Source of the DNA: Acerihabitans arboris
GTDB lineage: Bacteria; Pseudomonadota; Gammaproteobacteria; Enterobacterales; Enterobacteriaceae
Assembly (NCBI RefSeq): GCF_010131535.1
Contig: NZ_WUBS01000001.1
Location: 404,856-468,855, forward strand
Direction: 5' to 3'
Length of the DNA: 64,000 nucleotides
The position numbers and the translations under genes were made by a program. Below the pieces are notes generated by a model. It worked only from the letters and a program-made list of their open reading frames with translations. It was not told the DNA's origin and made no database searches. Numbering within the stretch: the stretch's first letter is position 1; the number at the start of each line of letters is the position of its first letter. Positions 19,685 to 30,074 of this stretch are shown here, one piece after another.

Positions 19685-21433
19685 TTAACCCTCCTGTCCA
19701 TCGGCATAAAGGGGTTTGACCCGCGGATCGTTGCGCCAGAACATCAGGCAGGGCGACGACGTCATGTACAGCTGGTCATACCATTTTTTAGCGGCCCGGT
19801 AGCCCTGGCACTGCAAGATAACCGGCAATAAGGCCGCGGGCATCATATGCGTCGGCCTTTGCATCAGCGTGGCGATTTGTTCTCCGTTCACCGAGGCCGA
19901 CTGCGAAAACATACGCGTATAGAGCGCGTTTAAATAGACAATGCCGTCCCGTTCATTCCCGTCCATCAGATGGGAAATCAGCTTCGCCGCCTGGCCGGGC
20001 TGCCCCTCGCTGCACAAGATCACCGCCTTCATGCTGAGCAGCACCGGATGGACCGCCGCCCCGGGCGATGGCGGCTGTGCGATTGCAAGCGCCGCCGACG
20101 GGTTACCGTCGCAATACGCCAGCCACATGATCAACACCTGCACGGCTATCATTTCAGGCCGCATTTTCCAGGCCTGGCGGGCAAAATGCAGCGCCCGGCC
20201 GATTTCCCCGACGATAAACAAGTGCCATGCATAATAATAATTGACCGAAGGGTTATCCCCGGACAGCGCCAGCGCCCGCCTGAACATGTCGGCCGCCTGG
20301 CCGAAAGCGGAGCCCAACCCCTGCAGTACCCCGCCCAACGCGAGCGCCTGCGCATGATCCGGGGTATGTTCCAGGACGATATCAACCAGCGCGCCGCATT
20401 CCTGCAGTGCGCGGTCAAAATCCATCATCCCCATTTGTCCGAGGGCGAAGTAGCATTCCGCCAGATGATAAAGCAGATCGATATTATCCGGGAGCAGCTG
20501 GCGACCCTGTTGCAGCAGGGCCAGCGCCCTGGTCAGGCTTTCCGGGGTATGGGCGAGGAATGCGCCGCGGCCCTCCTGGTGAATGGCCCGCGGATCAACG
20601 GCGGGCGAAGGTTTAGCCGGCCCTTGCCCGCCTTTGCGCAAACAGGGGATATGCTGTAACAGCAGCGGCGTGATCCGGTGGTTTATTGCCGCCAGCGTCA
20701 GTTGGCCGTCAAGGCGTATGGCCTCCCGGTGCAGTACCTGGTGATCCTGCGCGCGCATCAGTTCGACGCGCAGCGATGGCCCGCTGGCCTGGGTGAGTTG
20801 ATACCCGGTCAGGTAATAGTCCGGTTTGATCTTCTCCATCAGTTCCAGAGTCGATTGCAACGTCCGGCAATTGAGCGTCAGGGACGAGGGCAAAACGTGC
20901 AGGCCCATGGCGGCGTAGCCGGTCATTTCCTGTACCAGGCCGTCGTGTAGCTCCAGCACATCGAGATGCCCCGCCAGATTAAAGGGCAGTACCGCAAAAA
21001 TGCAGTTGGCGGTGGCGAAGCGTTCACGGGGCGTGACACGGGTAACCGGCAGGGCGAAACGGTAGCCTTTGCCATAAACGGTATCGATAAACCGATCTTG
21101 TTTGCCCTCCTGCAGGATGCGGCGCAGCACATAGATGCACCGGGTCAGGGACTCTTCGCCGACGTTCCCGCCCGACCAGACTTCATCAATAAGCCGGTCC
21201 TTGCTTACCACCTCGCCCGCGGATTCCAGCAGCAGGATCAGCACGCCCAGCTCCTTGGGTGAAATACTGATTTGGCGGTCTTTGTGAAACAGCACGCGGG
21301 TGGAGTTAAGGATGAAATCACCAAACGTATACTGCCCCTTGAAATGGTTAACGACCTCTTTTCTGATCCCTTTGATCGGAAGAGGGGACGGCGGGATATT
21401 CGCAGCACGTGGTTCATTAAATGCATTACTCAT
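19685..21433 (-). CDS. hilA: HilA-type master activator of the invasion locus
   Basis: OmpR/ToxR-type transcription factor that switches on the inv-spa and needle operons. The 582 residues (Salmonella HilA 553) have an N-terminal winged helix at about 35-130 (FHKDRQISISPKELGVLILL, then YVLRRILQEG and VYGKGYRF), a middle region, and C-terminal TPR-like helices from about 290 onward. A GGGGGAG ribosome site precedes the ATG at 21433. It forms a two-gene unit with iagB directly upstream of invF. The 1.07 kb of gene-free AT-rich DNA in front of it suits a heavily regulated, H-NS-silenced promoter. Confidence 0.9.
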   Translation of the reverse strand: MSNAFNEPRAANIPPSPLPIKGIRKEVVNHFKGQYTFGDFILNSTRVLFHKDRQISISPKELGVLILLLESAGEVVSKDRLIDEVWSGGNVGEESLTRCIYVLRRILQEGKQDRFIDTVYGKGYRFALPVTRVTPRERFATANCIFAVLPFNLAGHLDVLELHDGLVQEMTGYAAMGLHVLPSSLTLNCRTLQSTLELMEKIKPDYYLTGYQLTQASGPSLRVELMRAQDHQVLHREAIRLDGQLTLAAINHRITPLLLQHIPCLRKGGQGPAKPSPAVDPRAIHQEGRGAFLAHTPESLTRALALLQQGRQLLPDNIDLLYHLAECYFALGQMGMMDFDRALQECGALVDIVLEHTPDHAQALALGGVLQGLGSAFGQAADMFRRALALSGDNPSVNYYYAWHLFIVGEIGRALHFARQAWKMRPEMIAVQVLIMWLAYCDGNPSAALAIAQPPSPGAAVHPVLLSMKAVILCSEGQPGQAAKLISHLMDGNERDGIVYLNALYTRMFSQSASVNGEQIATLMQRPTHMMPAALLPVILQCQGYRAAKKWYDQLYMTSSPCLMFWRNDPRVKPLYADGQEG

Positions 21434-22506
21434 TTTATACTCCCCCTATCTTGTGATAATGCTGAATTAAAATAGTGGATCACCAATGAACAAGCCTATG
21501 ACATGACCGGTGCATACTTCATCAATGCACCGATCATTTCTTATTCATTTACCCTTTTGCCATACCGAAAAAACGACTAAAACGTCGTTGCCGCTGAAAA
21601 AGCAATGAACAACTTCATCCATTAAAAGTTATTATTAGTTATATAAATTCATATTTATTTTATTATTAATACTTGCGCCTATATTAGCACGTCTTAGCCG
21701 GATTCATAGGGCCAGCTTACAATCATACCGCGTCTGTATTTGCAGGTTAGATCAAAAAAATGATAAATCAATTTTTTTTAGCAATACGCACATTATGATT
21801 GCAAAAAATATATTAATTAAAATTTAGCTATTATTCCCTTAATGGTGAATACATTCAATTATCAACCAAGGGATATAATACACGTGCCAGTGGAATTGAA
21901 ATGGGTTACATAATTATCAGGCTTATTGTCAAATAAACCGTCATGGGGAAAGTAAAGCTATCCTGGCGATCGGTACGCGCACGGAGAAACTAAGGCGACA
22001 TTTCGCCAATAACGAAGATTTTAATAAACGGATGTGATAAATAAAAACATGGGGTTAACATTTTTAACAAGAATGGGCCATAATCCGGGCGGCGCAATAA
22101 ACTCACATCGCAGCGTTAACCGGGCGCGGAGATCAATACATCTTGCATTTTCTGCGGTTGCCCTAAATATTTTTTCAGCCTGAAAAAAACCAACAATGTT
22201 AATGCCATATTTACAAAAAATTGAGATGGCATAGTGATTTCGGCCACGAAATATAATACACCTAATTACAAAATATCTTGGTAAATCAAGAGCTATTATT
22301 ACCGTCAGCGTTTCCTGCCGCGCCCCGACACCCTATTAACGCTGGGCACATTCACCTGGAACCAGACGCTCAAAGTCCCAATCGTTATGTATGTTTACCA
22401 AGAGAAGTGAAATGGTTTTTGACGAAACTTTTACAATATCGTCCACAAAATTACTTTATCCTAGTACGATGTTCAATCTCTGACCACTGATGGCCGCCCG
22501 TATCGC
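21434..22506. promoter_or_regulatory. 1.07 kb AT-rich intergenic region between hilA and the efflux operon
   Basis: No credible gene is seen. The region lies between divergent hilA and mdtA and is AT-rich, especially 21590-21900 and 22140-22290. Visible marks are TATAAT boxes at 21874-21879 and 22252-22257 on the plus strand, each followed by ACAC and lacking a good -35 element, and a 19 bp palindrome at 22170-22188. One short plus-strand frame (22278-22490) lacks a ribosome site and coding character. Confidence 0.5.
22170..22188. repeat. 19 bp AT-armed palindrome
   Basis: TTTTTTCAG and CTGAAAAAA flank a single C, a perfect inverted repeat. The one-base spacer is too short for an RNA hairpin loop at the centre, so a dimeric protein-binding site fits better than a terminator, although a weaker open-loop terminator is possible. 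It lies 318 bp upstream of the mdtA start. Confidence 0.4.
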
Positions 22507-23721
22507 ATGAAAATCCGTTCCCAACGTAAAATCAAATGGCGCAACGTCCTGTTGTTGTTAGTCGTCGCGCTGTTGATTGCAGCCGCCCTGTTCTATTTTC
22601 TTCCTCGTCATACGACCAACACGCATACCGGCGGCATGCCCGGCGGGCCGGGTAGAGGCGGCCCCGGCATGGGCGGCGCCACCCCGGTACATGGCGGCAC
22701 GGCAAAACTGGCGGATGTGCCGGTGTACCTTACCGCGCTCGGCACCGTGGTGGCCAATGCCAGCGTTACCGTGACCAGCCGGGTCGACGGCCAGCTGATG
22801 CAGGTCTATTTCGCCGAAGGCCAGAAAGTGGCCAAAGGCCAGTTGCTGGCGCAAATCGATCCCAGGAGCTATCAGGCGACACTGGAACAATATCAAGGTG
22901 AACTGGCGCAAAACCAGGCGTTGCTGAAAAGCGCCCAGCTTACCCTGGCGCGCTACAAGACCCTATTCGCCCAAGACTCGTTAGCCCGTCAGGATCTGGA
23001 AACCCAGACCGCGACGGTCGGCCAGTACCTGGGCACCATCAAAGCCGATCAGGCGCAAATCAATGCCGCCAAGCTGGATCTGGACTACGCGCGCATTACC
23101 GCGCCGGTCTCCGGCCGGGTGGGACTACGGCTGGTGGATCCCGGCAATATGGTGCACAGCAGCGATACCACCGGCATTGTCACCATTACCCAGACCCAAC
23201 CGATTGCGATTACCTTCAGCCTGCCGCAGGCCCACTTGCCGACCTTATTAAAAACGCTGCACCAGGGCCAATCCCTGCCGGCAACGGCCATCGACCAGGA
23301 TGGCGTTACCCCCCTCGGCCGGGGCAAGCTGAATTTTATCAGTAATGAAATCGATAGCGATACCGGCAGCATCAAGCTAAAGGCGATTTTTGATAATAAT
23401 GACGAGAGTCTCTACCCCAATCAGTTCGTGAACGTCCGGCTGCAGACCGACACGCTCGCGGGTGCCACCGTGATCCCGGCCCAGGCGTTGCAGTTAAGCA
23501 GCGATGGTGATTTTGTCTATGTGATCAAGGCGGACAATACCGTTGAGCGTAAAGCGGTTAAAACCGGGCCGGCCTATGGCGATAATATGCAGGCCATACT
23601 GTCCGGTGTTGCGCCGGGCGACCGGGTGGTCACCGAAGGCATAGATCGGCTTAGCAACGGCAGTAAGGTTTCTGTGGTCACTGCGGCGACGGCGCAAAGC
23701 CAGGGCGTGACGGCGCAATGA
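22507..23721 (+). CDS. mdtA: MdtA-type periplasmic adaptor of an RND efflux pump
   Basis: Membrane-fusion protein linking the RND pump to the outer-membrane channel. It has 404 residues (E. coli MdtA 415). A membrane anchor lies at residues ~13-33, then a Gly/Pro/Met-rich linker ([16 protein letters not shown]), a lipoyl/hairpin region (~85-190) with [20 protein letters not shown], and beta-barrel and membrane-proximal domains. It overlaps mdtB by 4 bp. The family is clear; the exact ortholog name is by similarity to E. coli and by the mdtB-mdtC partners. Confidence 0.92.
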   Translation: MKIRSQRKIKWRNVLLLLVVALLIAAALFYFLPRHTTNTHTGGMPGGPGRGGPGMGGATPVHGGTAKLADVPVYLTALGTVVANASVTVTSRVDGQLMQVYFAEGQKVAKGQLLAQIDPRSYQATLEQYQGELAQNQALLKSAQLTLARYKTLFAQDSLARQDLETQTATVGQYLGTIKADQAQINAAKLDLDYARITAPVSGRVGLRLVDPGNMVHSSDTTGIVTITQTQPIAITFSLPQAHLPTLLKTLHQGQSLPATAIDQDGVTPLGRGKLNFISNEIDSDTGSIKLKAIFDNNDESLYPNQFVNVRLQTDTLAGATVIPAQALQLSSDGDFVYVIKADNTVERKAVKTGPAYGDNMQAILSGVAPGDRVVTEGIDRLSNGSKVSVVTAATAQSQGVTAQ

Positions 23722-26700
23722 ATCCTTCCCGGCTTTTTATCCAGCGCCCGGTCGCAACGATTTTATTGATGATCGGCGTGCTGGTTTCCGGCATCTTTGC
23801 CTACCGAATGCTGTCCACCTCCGCCCTGCCGCAGGTGGATTACCCGACCATCCAGGTGACCACGCTCTACCCGGGCGCCAGCCCAAGCGTCATGGCGTCG
23901 TCCGTCACCGCCCCGCTTGAGCGGCAGTTGGGACAAATGGCCGGCCTGAGCCAGATGTATTCCACCAGCTCCGGCGGCGCGTCGATCATCACCCTTAAGT
24001 TCTCGCTGGAGCTGTCGCTTGACGTGGCCGAGCAGGAAGTGCAGGCGGCCATTAACGCCGCCGACAGCCTGCTGCCCACCGACCTGCCCAACCCGCCGAC
24101 CTATAAAAAGGTCAATCCCGCGGATACCGCGGTCATTACCCTGGCCGCCACGTCCGATACCCTGCCGCTTATCAAGGTGCAGGATTTGGTGAATACCCGC
24201 ATCGCCCTGAAGCTGTCGCAGATTTCCGGGGTGGGTATGGTGACGCTGGCCGGCGGCCATCAGCCGGCGATACGCGTGCGCATGGATCCCCGCGCCCTGG
24301 CGGCGCATAACCTGACGATGGAAGATGTCAACACGCTGATTGGCAATAGTAATGTCAACGGTTCCAAAGGCGGGTTCGACGGCAAATATCATTCCATTAC
24401 CATCGATGCCAACGACCAGCTGCGCACCGCGGCGGAGTATGGCAACCTGATCCTGACCTACCAGAACGGCGCTGCGCTGCGCCTGCGCGATATCGCGCAA
24501 ATCGACGAAGCGGAGGAGAACGCCTTCCAGTCCGCCTGGGCCAATCGCCAGCCGGCCATCGTCATCAGCGTGCAGCGCCAGCCCGGCGCCAACGTCATCT
24601 CGGTGGTGGACAATATCAAAGCCCAGTTGCCGACGCTGCAGGCGGCGCTGCCCGACGGGGTGAAAGTGCAAATTCTATCGGACCGTACCCAGACTATCCG
24701 CTCGTCCATCAGCGATGTGCAGTTCGAGCTGTTGCTGTCCATCGCGCTGGTGGTGATGGTGACGTTTTTATTCCTGCGCAACCTGGCCGCCACCTTAATT
24801 CCCAGCATCGCCGTGCCGCTGTCGCTGGTCGGCACCTTTGGCGTGATGTACCTGGCCGGATTCAGCCTGAACAACCTGTCGCTGATGGCCCTGACGGTGG
24901 CCACCGGTTTTGTTATCGATGACGCCATCGTGGTGGTGGAGAATATCTCGCGCCGCCTGGAAGACGGCGAAACCCCGATGCAGGCGGCGCTTAACGGCTC
25001 GGCGCAGATTGGGTTTACCATTATCTCGCTGACGTTTTCGCTGATCGCGGTGCTGATCCCGCTGCTGTTCATGGGCGATGTGGTCGGGCGCCTGTTCCGC
25101 GAGTTCGCCATCACCCTGGCGGTGGCGATCCTGGTGTCCATGGTGGTGTCGCTGACGCTGACGCCGATGCTGTGCGCTTACCTGCTGCGCCATATCCCGC
25201 CGGAACAACAGAGCCGGTTCAACCGCAAGGGCGGCCAGCTGTTCGATCGGCTGGTGTCCGGCTACGATCGCTGGCTGAACGTGGTGCTGGATCACCAACG
25301 GCTGATGCTGCTGGTGGCCCTGGCAACGCTGGCCCTGACCGCGCTGCTGTACCTGATAGTGCCGAAAGGCTTTTTCCCGCCGCAGGATACCGGGCTTATC
25401 CAGGGGGTCACCCTGGCCTCGCAGGATGTGTCGTTCAGCGAAATGGCCGCGCGCCAGCAGAGGCTGGCGGACGTTATCCTGAAGAACCCGTCGGTGGAAA
25501 GCGTTTCCTCGACCATCGGCATCGACGGCAACAATACCAGCCTGAACAGCGGCCGGCTGCAGATAAACCTTAAACCTTTCGCGGATCGCGATTTACGTTC
25601 CGATGGGATTATCGCGCAGTTGCAGCAGGCTACCGCCGGTATCGCCGGCATCCAGCTGTATATGCAATCCGCCCAGGACCTGACGGTTAACGATCAGGTC
25701 ACGCCGAGCCAGTACCAATTCACGCTTGACGACGCGGACAGCGAGAACCTGGTGGCCTGGACGCCAAAGCTGGTGGCGGCCATGCAGGGGCGGCCCGAAT
25801 TCAGCGAGGTGGTGAGTAATTTACAGGATCAGGGACAGGTGGCCTACGTTGAGCTGAACCGGGACGCGGCGGCGCGTTACGGCATTACCGCCTCGGATGT
25901 GGATACCGCGTTGTACAACGCCTTCGGGCAGCGCCTGGTCTCGACGATTTTTACCCAGTCCAATCAGTATCGCGTGGTGCTCGAGGTGCTGCCGAAGTAC
26001 CAGCAATCGCCGGCGTCGCTGGATGATATCTACCTGGCGACCAATCTCACCGACGGCACCAGTAGCAGCAGTACGAGCACCAGTAGCACCAGCGCGTCCA
26101 GCAGCTCCACCAGTTCGTCCGGCACCACCACCAGCTCCTCGGGCGGCATGGTGAAACTCACCGCCATCGCCAGTATTCACCTGCGCACCGGTTCGCTGCT
26201 CTACGCCCGGCTCAATCAGTTCCCGGCGGTCACCCTCTCCTTTAACCTGCAAAAAGGCTATTCGCTGGAAGACGCCCAACAGGCCATGGTCAAGGTGACC
26301 GATGGGCTGAAGCTGCCGTCGAGCATTACCCTGCGCTATCAGGGCGAAACCTCCGCATTCCAGAGCGCCACCGATAATACCCTGTGGCTGATCCTGGCGG
26401 CGCTGATGACCATGTACGTGGTGCTGGGTATTTTGTACGAGAGTTTTATCCATCCGGTGACGATTTTGTCGACCCTGCCCTCGGCGGCGGTGGGCGCCCT
26501 GCTGACGCTGTTGTTTGCCAATACGGAGTTCAGCCTGATAGCGCTTATCGGCGTCATCCTGCTGATCGGCATCGTCAAGAAGAACGCCATCATGATGATC
26601 GACTTTGCGCTGGAGGCCGAGCATAAACAGCATCTTACACCGCGCGAAGCCATCCACCAGGCCTGCCTGCTGCGCTTCCGGCCGATCCTGATGACCACCA

Positions 26701-26909
26701 TGGCGGCCCTGCTGGGCGCGCTGCCGCTGATGCTGGCGCACGGGTCCGGCGCCGAGCTGCGCCGTCCGCTGGGGCTGGTGATCGTCGGCGGACTGGTTTT
26801 CAGCCAGGTGCTGACCCTGTTCACCACGCCGATTATCTACCTGTGGTTTGACGGATTGTCACAGCGCGGGCAGCGGTTTTTGCGCCGCCACGGCCGCCAG
26901 GAGCGCTGA
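23718..26909 (+). CDS. mdtB: MdtB-type RND efflux pump subunit with a Ser/Thr-rich insertion
   Basis: Proton-driven inner-membrane multidrug transporter, one half of a heterotrimeric MdtB2-MdtC pump; E. coli substrates include bile salts and novobiocin. It has 1063 residues (E. coli MdtB 1040). Twelve membrane segments are in the usual pattern, and the proton-relay region [20 protein letters not shown] is intact. The extra length is mainly a low-complexity stretch at residues ~781-812 in the second periplasmic loop, made almost only of Ser, Thr and Gly. The stop overlaps the mdtC start. Confidence 0.94.
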   Translation: MNPSRLFIQRPVATILLMIGVLVSGIFAYRMLSTSALPQVDYPTIQVTTLYPGASPSVMASSVTAPLERQLGQMAGLSQMYSTSSGGASIITLKFSLELSLDVAEQEVQAAINAADSLLPTDLPNPPTYKKVNPADTAVITLAATSDTLPLIKVQDLVNTRIALKLSQISGVGMVTLAGGHQPAIRVRMDPRALAAHNLTMEDVNTLIGNSNVNGSKGGFDGKYHSITIDANDQLRTAAEYGNLILTYQNGAALRLRDIAQIDEAEENAFQSAWANRQPAIVISVQRQPGANVISVVDNIKAQLPTLQAALPDGVKVQILSDRTQTIRSSISDVQFELLLSIALVVMVTFLFLRNLAATLIPSIAVPLSLVGTFGVMYLAGFSLNNLSLMALTVATGFVIDDAIVVVENISRRLEDGETPMQAALNGSAQIGFTIISLTFSLIAVLIPLLFMGDVVGRLFREFAITLAVAILVSMVVSLTLTPMLCAYLLRHIPPEQQSRFNRKGGQLFDRLVSGYDRWLNVVLDHQRLMLLVALATLALTALLYLIVPKGFFPPQDTGLIQGVTLASQDVSFSEMAARQQRLADVILKNPSVESVSSTIGIDGNNTSLNSGRLQINLKPFADRDLRSDGIIAQLQQATAGIAGIQLYMQSAQDLTVNDQVTPSQYQFTLDDADSENLVAWTPKLVAAMQGRPEFSEVVSNLQDQGQVAYVELNRDAAARYGITASDVDTALYNAFGQRLVSTIFTQSNQYRVVLEVLPKYQQSPASLDDIYLATNLTDGTSSSSTSTSSTSASSSSTSSSGTTTSSSGGMVKLTAIASIHLRTGSLLYARLNQFPAVTLSFNLQKGYSLEDAQQAMVKVTDGLKLPSSITLRYQGETSAFQSATDNTLWLILAALMTMYVVLGILYESFIHPVTILSTLPSAAVGALLTLLFANTEFSLIALIGVILLIGIVKKNAIMMIDFALEAEHKQHLTPREAIHQACLLRFRPILMTTMAALLGALPLMLAHGSGAELRRPLGLVIVGGLVFSQVLTLFTTPIIYLWFDGLSQRGQRFLRRHGRQER
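26058..26145 (+). repeat. Low-complexity AGC/ACC codon tract inside mdtB
   Basis: About 88 bp of near-repeated AGC, ACC, AGT and TCC codons encode an uninterrupted Ser/Thr run, then [14 protein letters not shown] sequence, in the periplasmic loop of MdtB. It is in frame and interrupts no conserved motif. Such tracts can change length by replication slippage in steps of three. Confidence 0.85.
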
Positions 26910-29900
26910 TGAACATCTCGCGCGTGTTTATCTTTCGCCCGGTGGCGACATTATTATTGACGCTGGCCATATTACTGCTCGGCCTGCTGGGCTACCGGCT
27001 GCTGCCGGTGGCGCCGCTGCCGCAGGTGGATTTCCCGACCATCATGGTCACCGCCAGCTTGCCGGGAGCCAGCCCGGAAACCATGGCCGCGACGGTGGCC
27101 ACGCCGCTGGAGCGCGCCCTGGGGCAAATTGCCGGCATTACCGAAATGACCTCCAGCAGTTCCCAAGGCTCCACCAACGTTATCTTGCAATTTGATCTTG
27201 ACCGGGATATCAACGGCGCGGCGCGCGATGTCCAGGCGGCGATTAACGCCGCGCGCAGTCTGCTGCCCTCCAGCATGCCCTCGCTGCCCACCTATCGCAA
27301 AGCCAACCCGTCCGACGCGCCGATCGTCATGCTGGCATTGACCTCCGCCACCCGCTCCAGCGGACAGCTGTACGACCTGGCCTCCAGTCAACTCCAGCAA
27401 AAAATCGCCCAGGTCGAGGGCGTCGGCCAGGTATCGCTGGTGGGCAGTTCGCTGCCGGCGATACGCATCGAGCTGCGTCCGCAGATGATTACCCATTTCG
27501 GCTTATCCCTGGATAGGGTGCGCAGCGCCATCGCCGACAGCACCAGCAATTTGCCGAAGGGGATTTTGCAGGGGGATAAGCAATCCTGGGTGGTGGACGG
27601 CAACGGCCAGCTGGATCTGGCCCGCGATTACCGCGCGCTGATCGTCAGCTATCAAAACGGCACCGCCGTGCGGCTGGGGGATGTGGCCAACGTCTATGAC
27701 TCGGTGGAGGACAAATACAACGTCGGTTACTACAACCAAACCCCGTCGGTGATGATTGGCGTCACCCGCCAGGCGGGCGCCAATATGCTGGAAACCATCG
27801 ATGCCATCAAGGCCCGGCTGCCGGCGCTGGCCGCCACCCTGCCCGGCGATGTCCAATTGCATATGGTGGTGGATCGTTCGCCGAACGTGCGCTCTTCGCT
27901 GCGCGATACCGAAGAAACGCTGCTGATTGCCGTCGCGCTGGTGATTGCGGTGGTATTTGTCTTTTTACGCAATCTCCAGGCGGTGATTATCCCCGCCCTG
28001 GCGCTGCCGGTGTCGCTTATCGGCACCTGCGCGGTGATGTACCTGCTGGGCTATAGCCTGGATAACCTGTCGTTGATGGCGCTGATTATCTGTACCGGGT
28101 TCGTGGTGGACGACGCCATCGTGGTATTGGAAAACATCACCCGCTATATCGAGCAGGGCATGGGGCCGGTGCGGGCGTCGATCAGGGGGGCGCAGGAGGT
28201 CAGTTTCACCGTGCTGGCGATGACCTTGTCGCTGGTGGCGGTGTTTATCCCCATCTTATTAATGGGCAGTATCGTCGGCCGCCTGTTTCGTGAGTTCGCG
28301 GTAACGCTCACCATCGCGCTGCTGATTTCGATGCTGGTTTCGCTCAGCCTGACGCCGATGCTGTGTTCGCGTCTGCTGCGACGCAAGCCGCCGGTGGCCC
28401 GCAAGCCGTCGCGGGTGTATGTGCTGATCGAGCGCGGCCTGGCCCGGCTGCTGGCGGCTTACGCCGTCGCCCTGGCCTGGGTGATGCGCCATCAGCGCCT
28501 GACGCTGTTCAGCCTGGTGCTGACCGTGATGCTGAATATTTTCCTCTATACCGTGGTGGAAAAAGGCTTTTTCCCCAACCAGGATACCGGCCTGCTGATG
28601 GGCATGCTGCGCGCCGACCAGAACGTGTCGTTCCAGGCCATGAAACCCAAGCTGCAGGAATTTTCCCGCATGATCCAGCAGGACCCGGCGGTGGACGGGG
28701 TGCTGTCCTCCACCGGCAGCGGCGGATTCGGCTCGCGCAATACCGCCAATTTTTTCGTGCACCTGAAGGATTTCAGCCAGCGGGACGCCACCGCGGCGGA
28801 AGTGGCCAACCGGCTGACCGCCAAAGGGCTTAACCAACCCGGTATCCAGCTGTTCCTGATGCCGGCGCAGGATCTGCATATCGGCGGACGCAGCGCCAAC
28901 GCGCTTTACCAGTACAGCCTGCAGGCCGACGATTTGGATACCCTGCGGCTCTGGACGCCGAAGGTAAAGGCGGCGCTGGAAAAAATCCCGCAGCTGACCG
29001 GGGTGGACGCCGATTCCCAGACCGGCGGGCAGGAAGTGATGCTCAATATCGACCGCGATAAGGCCACCCGGCTGGGCGTGGACGTGGAGATGCTCGATAC
29101 CCTGTTGAACAACGCCTTTAGCCAACGGCAGATCGCCACCCGCTATAAAACCCTCAACCAGTATCATGTGGTGATGACACTGGACGCCGCCTTTACCGTC
29201 GACCCGTCGACCCTGAATGATTTGATGGTGGTCAACGACGAAGGAAAACAGATTCCCATCTCCGCCTTTGCCACGTTCAGCGGCGCCAACGCCTCGTTAT
29301 CGGTGGCGCATCAGGGACAGTCCGCCACCAGCACCGTGGCTTTTAACCTGGCCGACGGCGTTTCCCTTGAGCAGGCGCAACAGTTGATCAAGACGGCGAT
29401 GGCGCAGATTGGCCTGCCCTCCACCATCCAGGCGGGATTCCAGGGCACCGCCAAGGCCTTCGCGGCGCTGGCCGCCAGCATGCCCTGGCTGATCCTCGCC
29501 GCGCTGGCGGCGGTCTATATCGTGCTGGGCATGCTTTACGAAAGTTACATCCACCCGCTGACCATCCTATCCACCCTGCCCTCCGCGGGCCTCGGCGCCC
29601 TGCTGCTGTTGATTATCACCGGTACCCAGCTCACGGTAATTGCGCTGATTGGCATTTTGCTGTTGATAGGCATCGTCAAGAAGAACGCCATCATGATGAT
29701 CGATTTCGCGCTGGCGGCGGAGCGCACCCAGGGACTCAGCCCGCAGCAGGCGATAACCCAGGCCTGCCTGATGCGTTTCCGACCGATCATGATGACCACG
29801 CTGGCGGCTTTTTTTGGCGCCCTGCCGCTGGCGCTGGGCAGCGGCGGCGACGCGGATTTACGCAGCCCCCTGGGGATGGCGATTGCCGGCGGCTTGGCGT

Positions 29901-30013
29901 TAAGCCAGCTGCTGACGCTGTTTACCACCCCGGTGGTGTATCTCTATATGGATCGCCTGAGCCGCACCAGCAAGCGCGCCTGGCGGCGTTTGAGCAAAAC
30001 CGGCGCGGCCTGA
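26909..30013 (+). CDS. mdtC: MdtC-type RND efflux pump subunit
   Basis: Partner RND transporter of MdtB, 1034 residues (E. coli MdtC 1025). The first membrane helix, ATLLLTLAILLLGLLGYRLL, opens the protein, and the proton-relay segment ICTGFVVDDAIVVLENITRY is intact, as is the late [15 protein letters not shown] motif shared with MdtB. It lacks the Ser/Thr insertion. It overlaps the mdtB stop by one base and is followed 61 bp later by an outer-membrane factor instead of the mdtD and baeSR genes of E. coli. Confidence 0.94.
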   Translation: MNISRVFIFRPVATLLLTLAILLLGLLGYRLLPVAPLPQVDFPTIMVTASLPGASPETMAATVATPLERALGQIAGITEMTSSSSQGSTNVILQFDLDRDINGAARDVQAAINAARSLLPSSMPSLPTYRKANPSDAPIVMLALTSATRSSGQLYDLASSQLQQKIAQVEGVGQVSLVGSSLPAIRIELRPQMITHFGLSLDRVRSAIADSTSNLPKGILQGDKQSWVVDGNGQLDLARDYRALIVSYQNGTAVRLGDVANVYDSVEDKYNVGYYNQTPSVMIGVTRQAGANMLETIDAIKARLPALAATLPGDVQLHMVVDRSPNVRSSLRDTEETLLIAVALVIAVVFVFLRNLQAVIIPALALPVSLIGTCAVMYLLGYSLDNLSLMALIICTGFVVDDAIVVLENITRYIEQGMGPVRASIRGAQEVSFTVLAMTLSLVAVFIPILLMGSIVGRLFREFAVTLTIALLISMLVSLSLTPMLCSRLLRRKPPVARKPSRVYVLIERGLARLLAAYAVALAWVMRHQRLTLFSLVLTVMLNIFLYTVVEKGFFPNQDTGLLMGMLRADQNVSFQAMKPKLQEFSRMIQQDPAVDGVLSSTGSGGFGSRNTANFFVHLKDFSQRDATAAEVANRLTAKGLNQPGIQLFLMPAQDLHIGGRSANALYQYSLQADDLDTLRLWTPKVKAALEKIPQLTGVDADSQTGGQEVMLNIDRDKATRLGVDVEMLDTLLNNAFSQRQIATRYKTLNQYHVVMTLDAAFTVDPSTLNDLMVVNDEGKQIPISAFATFSGANASLSVAHQGQSATSTVAFNLADGVSLEQAQQLIKTAMAQIGLPSTIQAGFQGTAKAFAALAASMPWLILAALAAVYIVLGMLYESYIHPLTILSTLPSAGLGALLLLIITGTQLTVIALIGILLLIGIVKKNAIMMIDFALAAERTQGLSPQQAITQACLMRFRPIMMTTLAAFFGALPLALGSGGDADLRSPLGMAIAGGLALSQLLTLFTTPVVYLYMDRLSRTSKRAWRRLSKTGAA

Positions 30014-30074
30014 TCGCCGATAACCACCCATAACTCAGGATCCCTGACTGAGGATCCATAACTACAGTGAACCT

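Noticed and set aside
22278..22490. Possible 70-residue gene upstream of mdtA
   Set aside because: No ribosome site, no typical composition and no recognisable motif in an AT-rich control region.
23763..24671. Long minus-strand frame opposite mdtB
   Set aside because: His/Gln/Arg-rich antisense of the MdtB coding region; mdtB is certain from its motifs.
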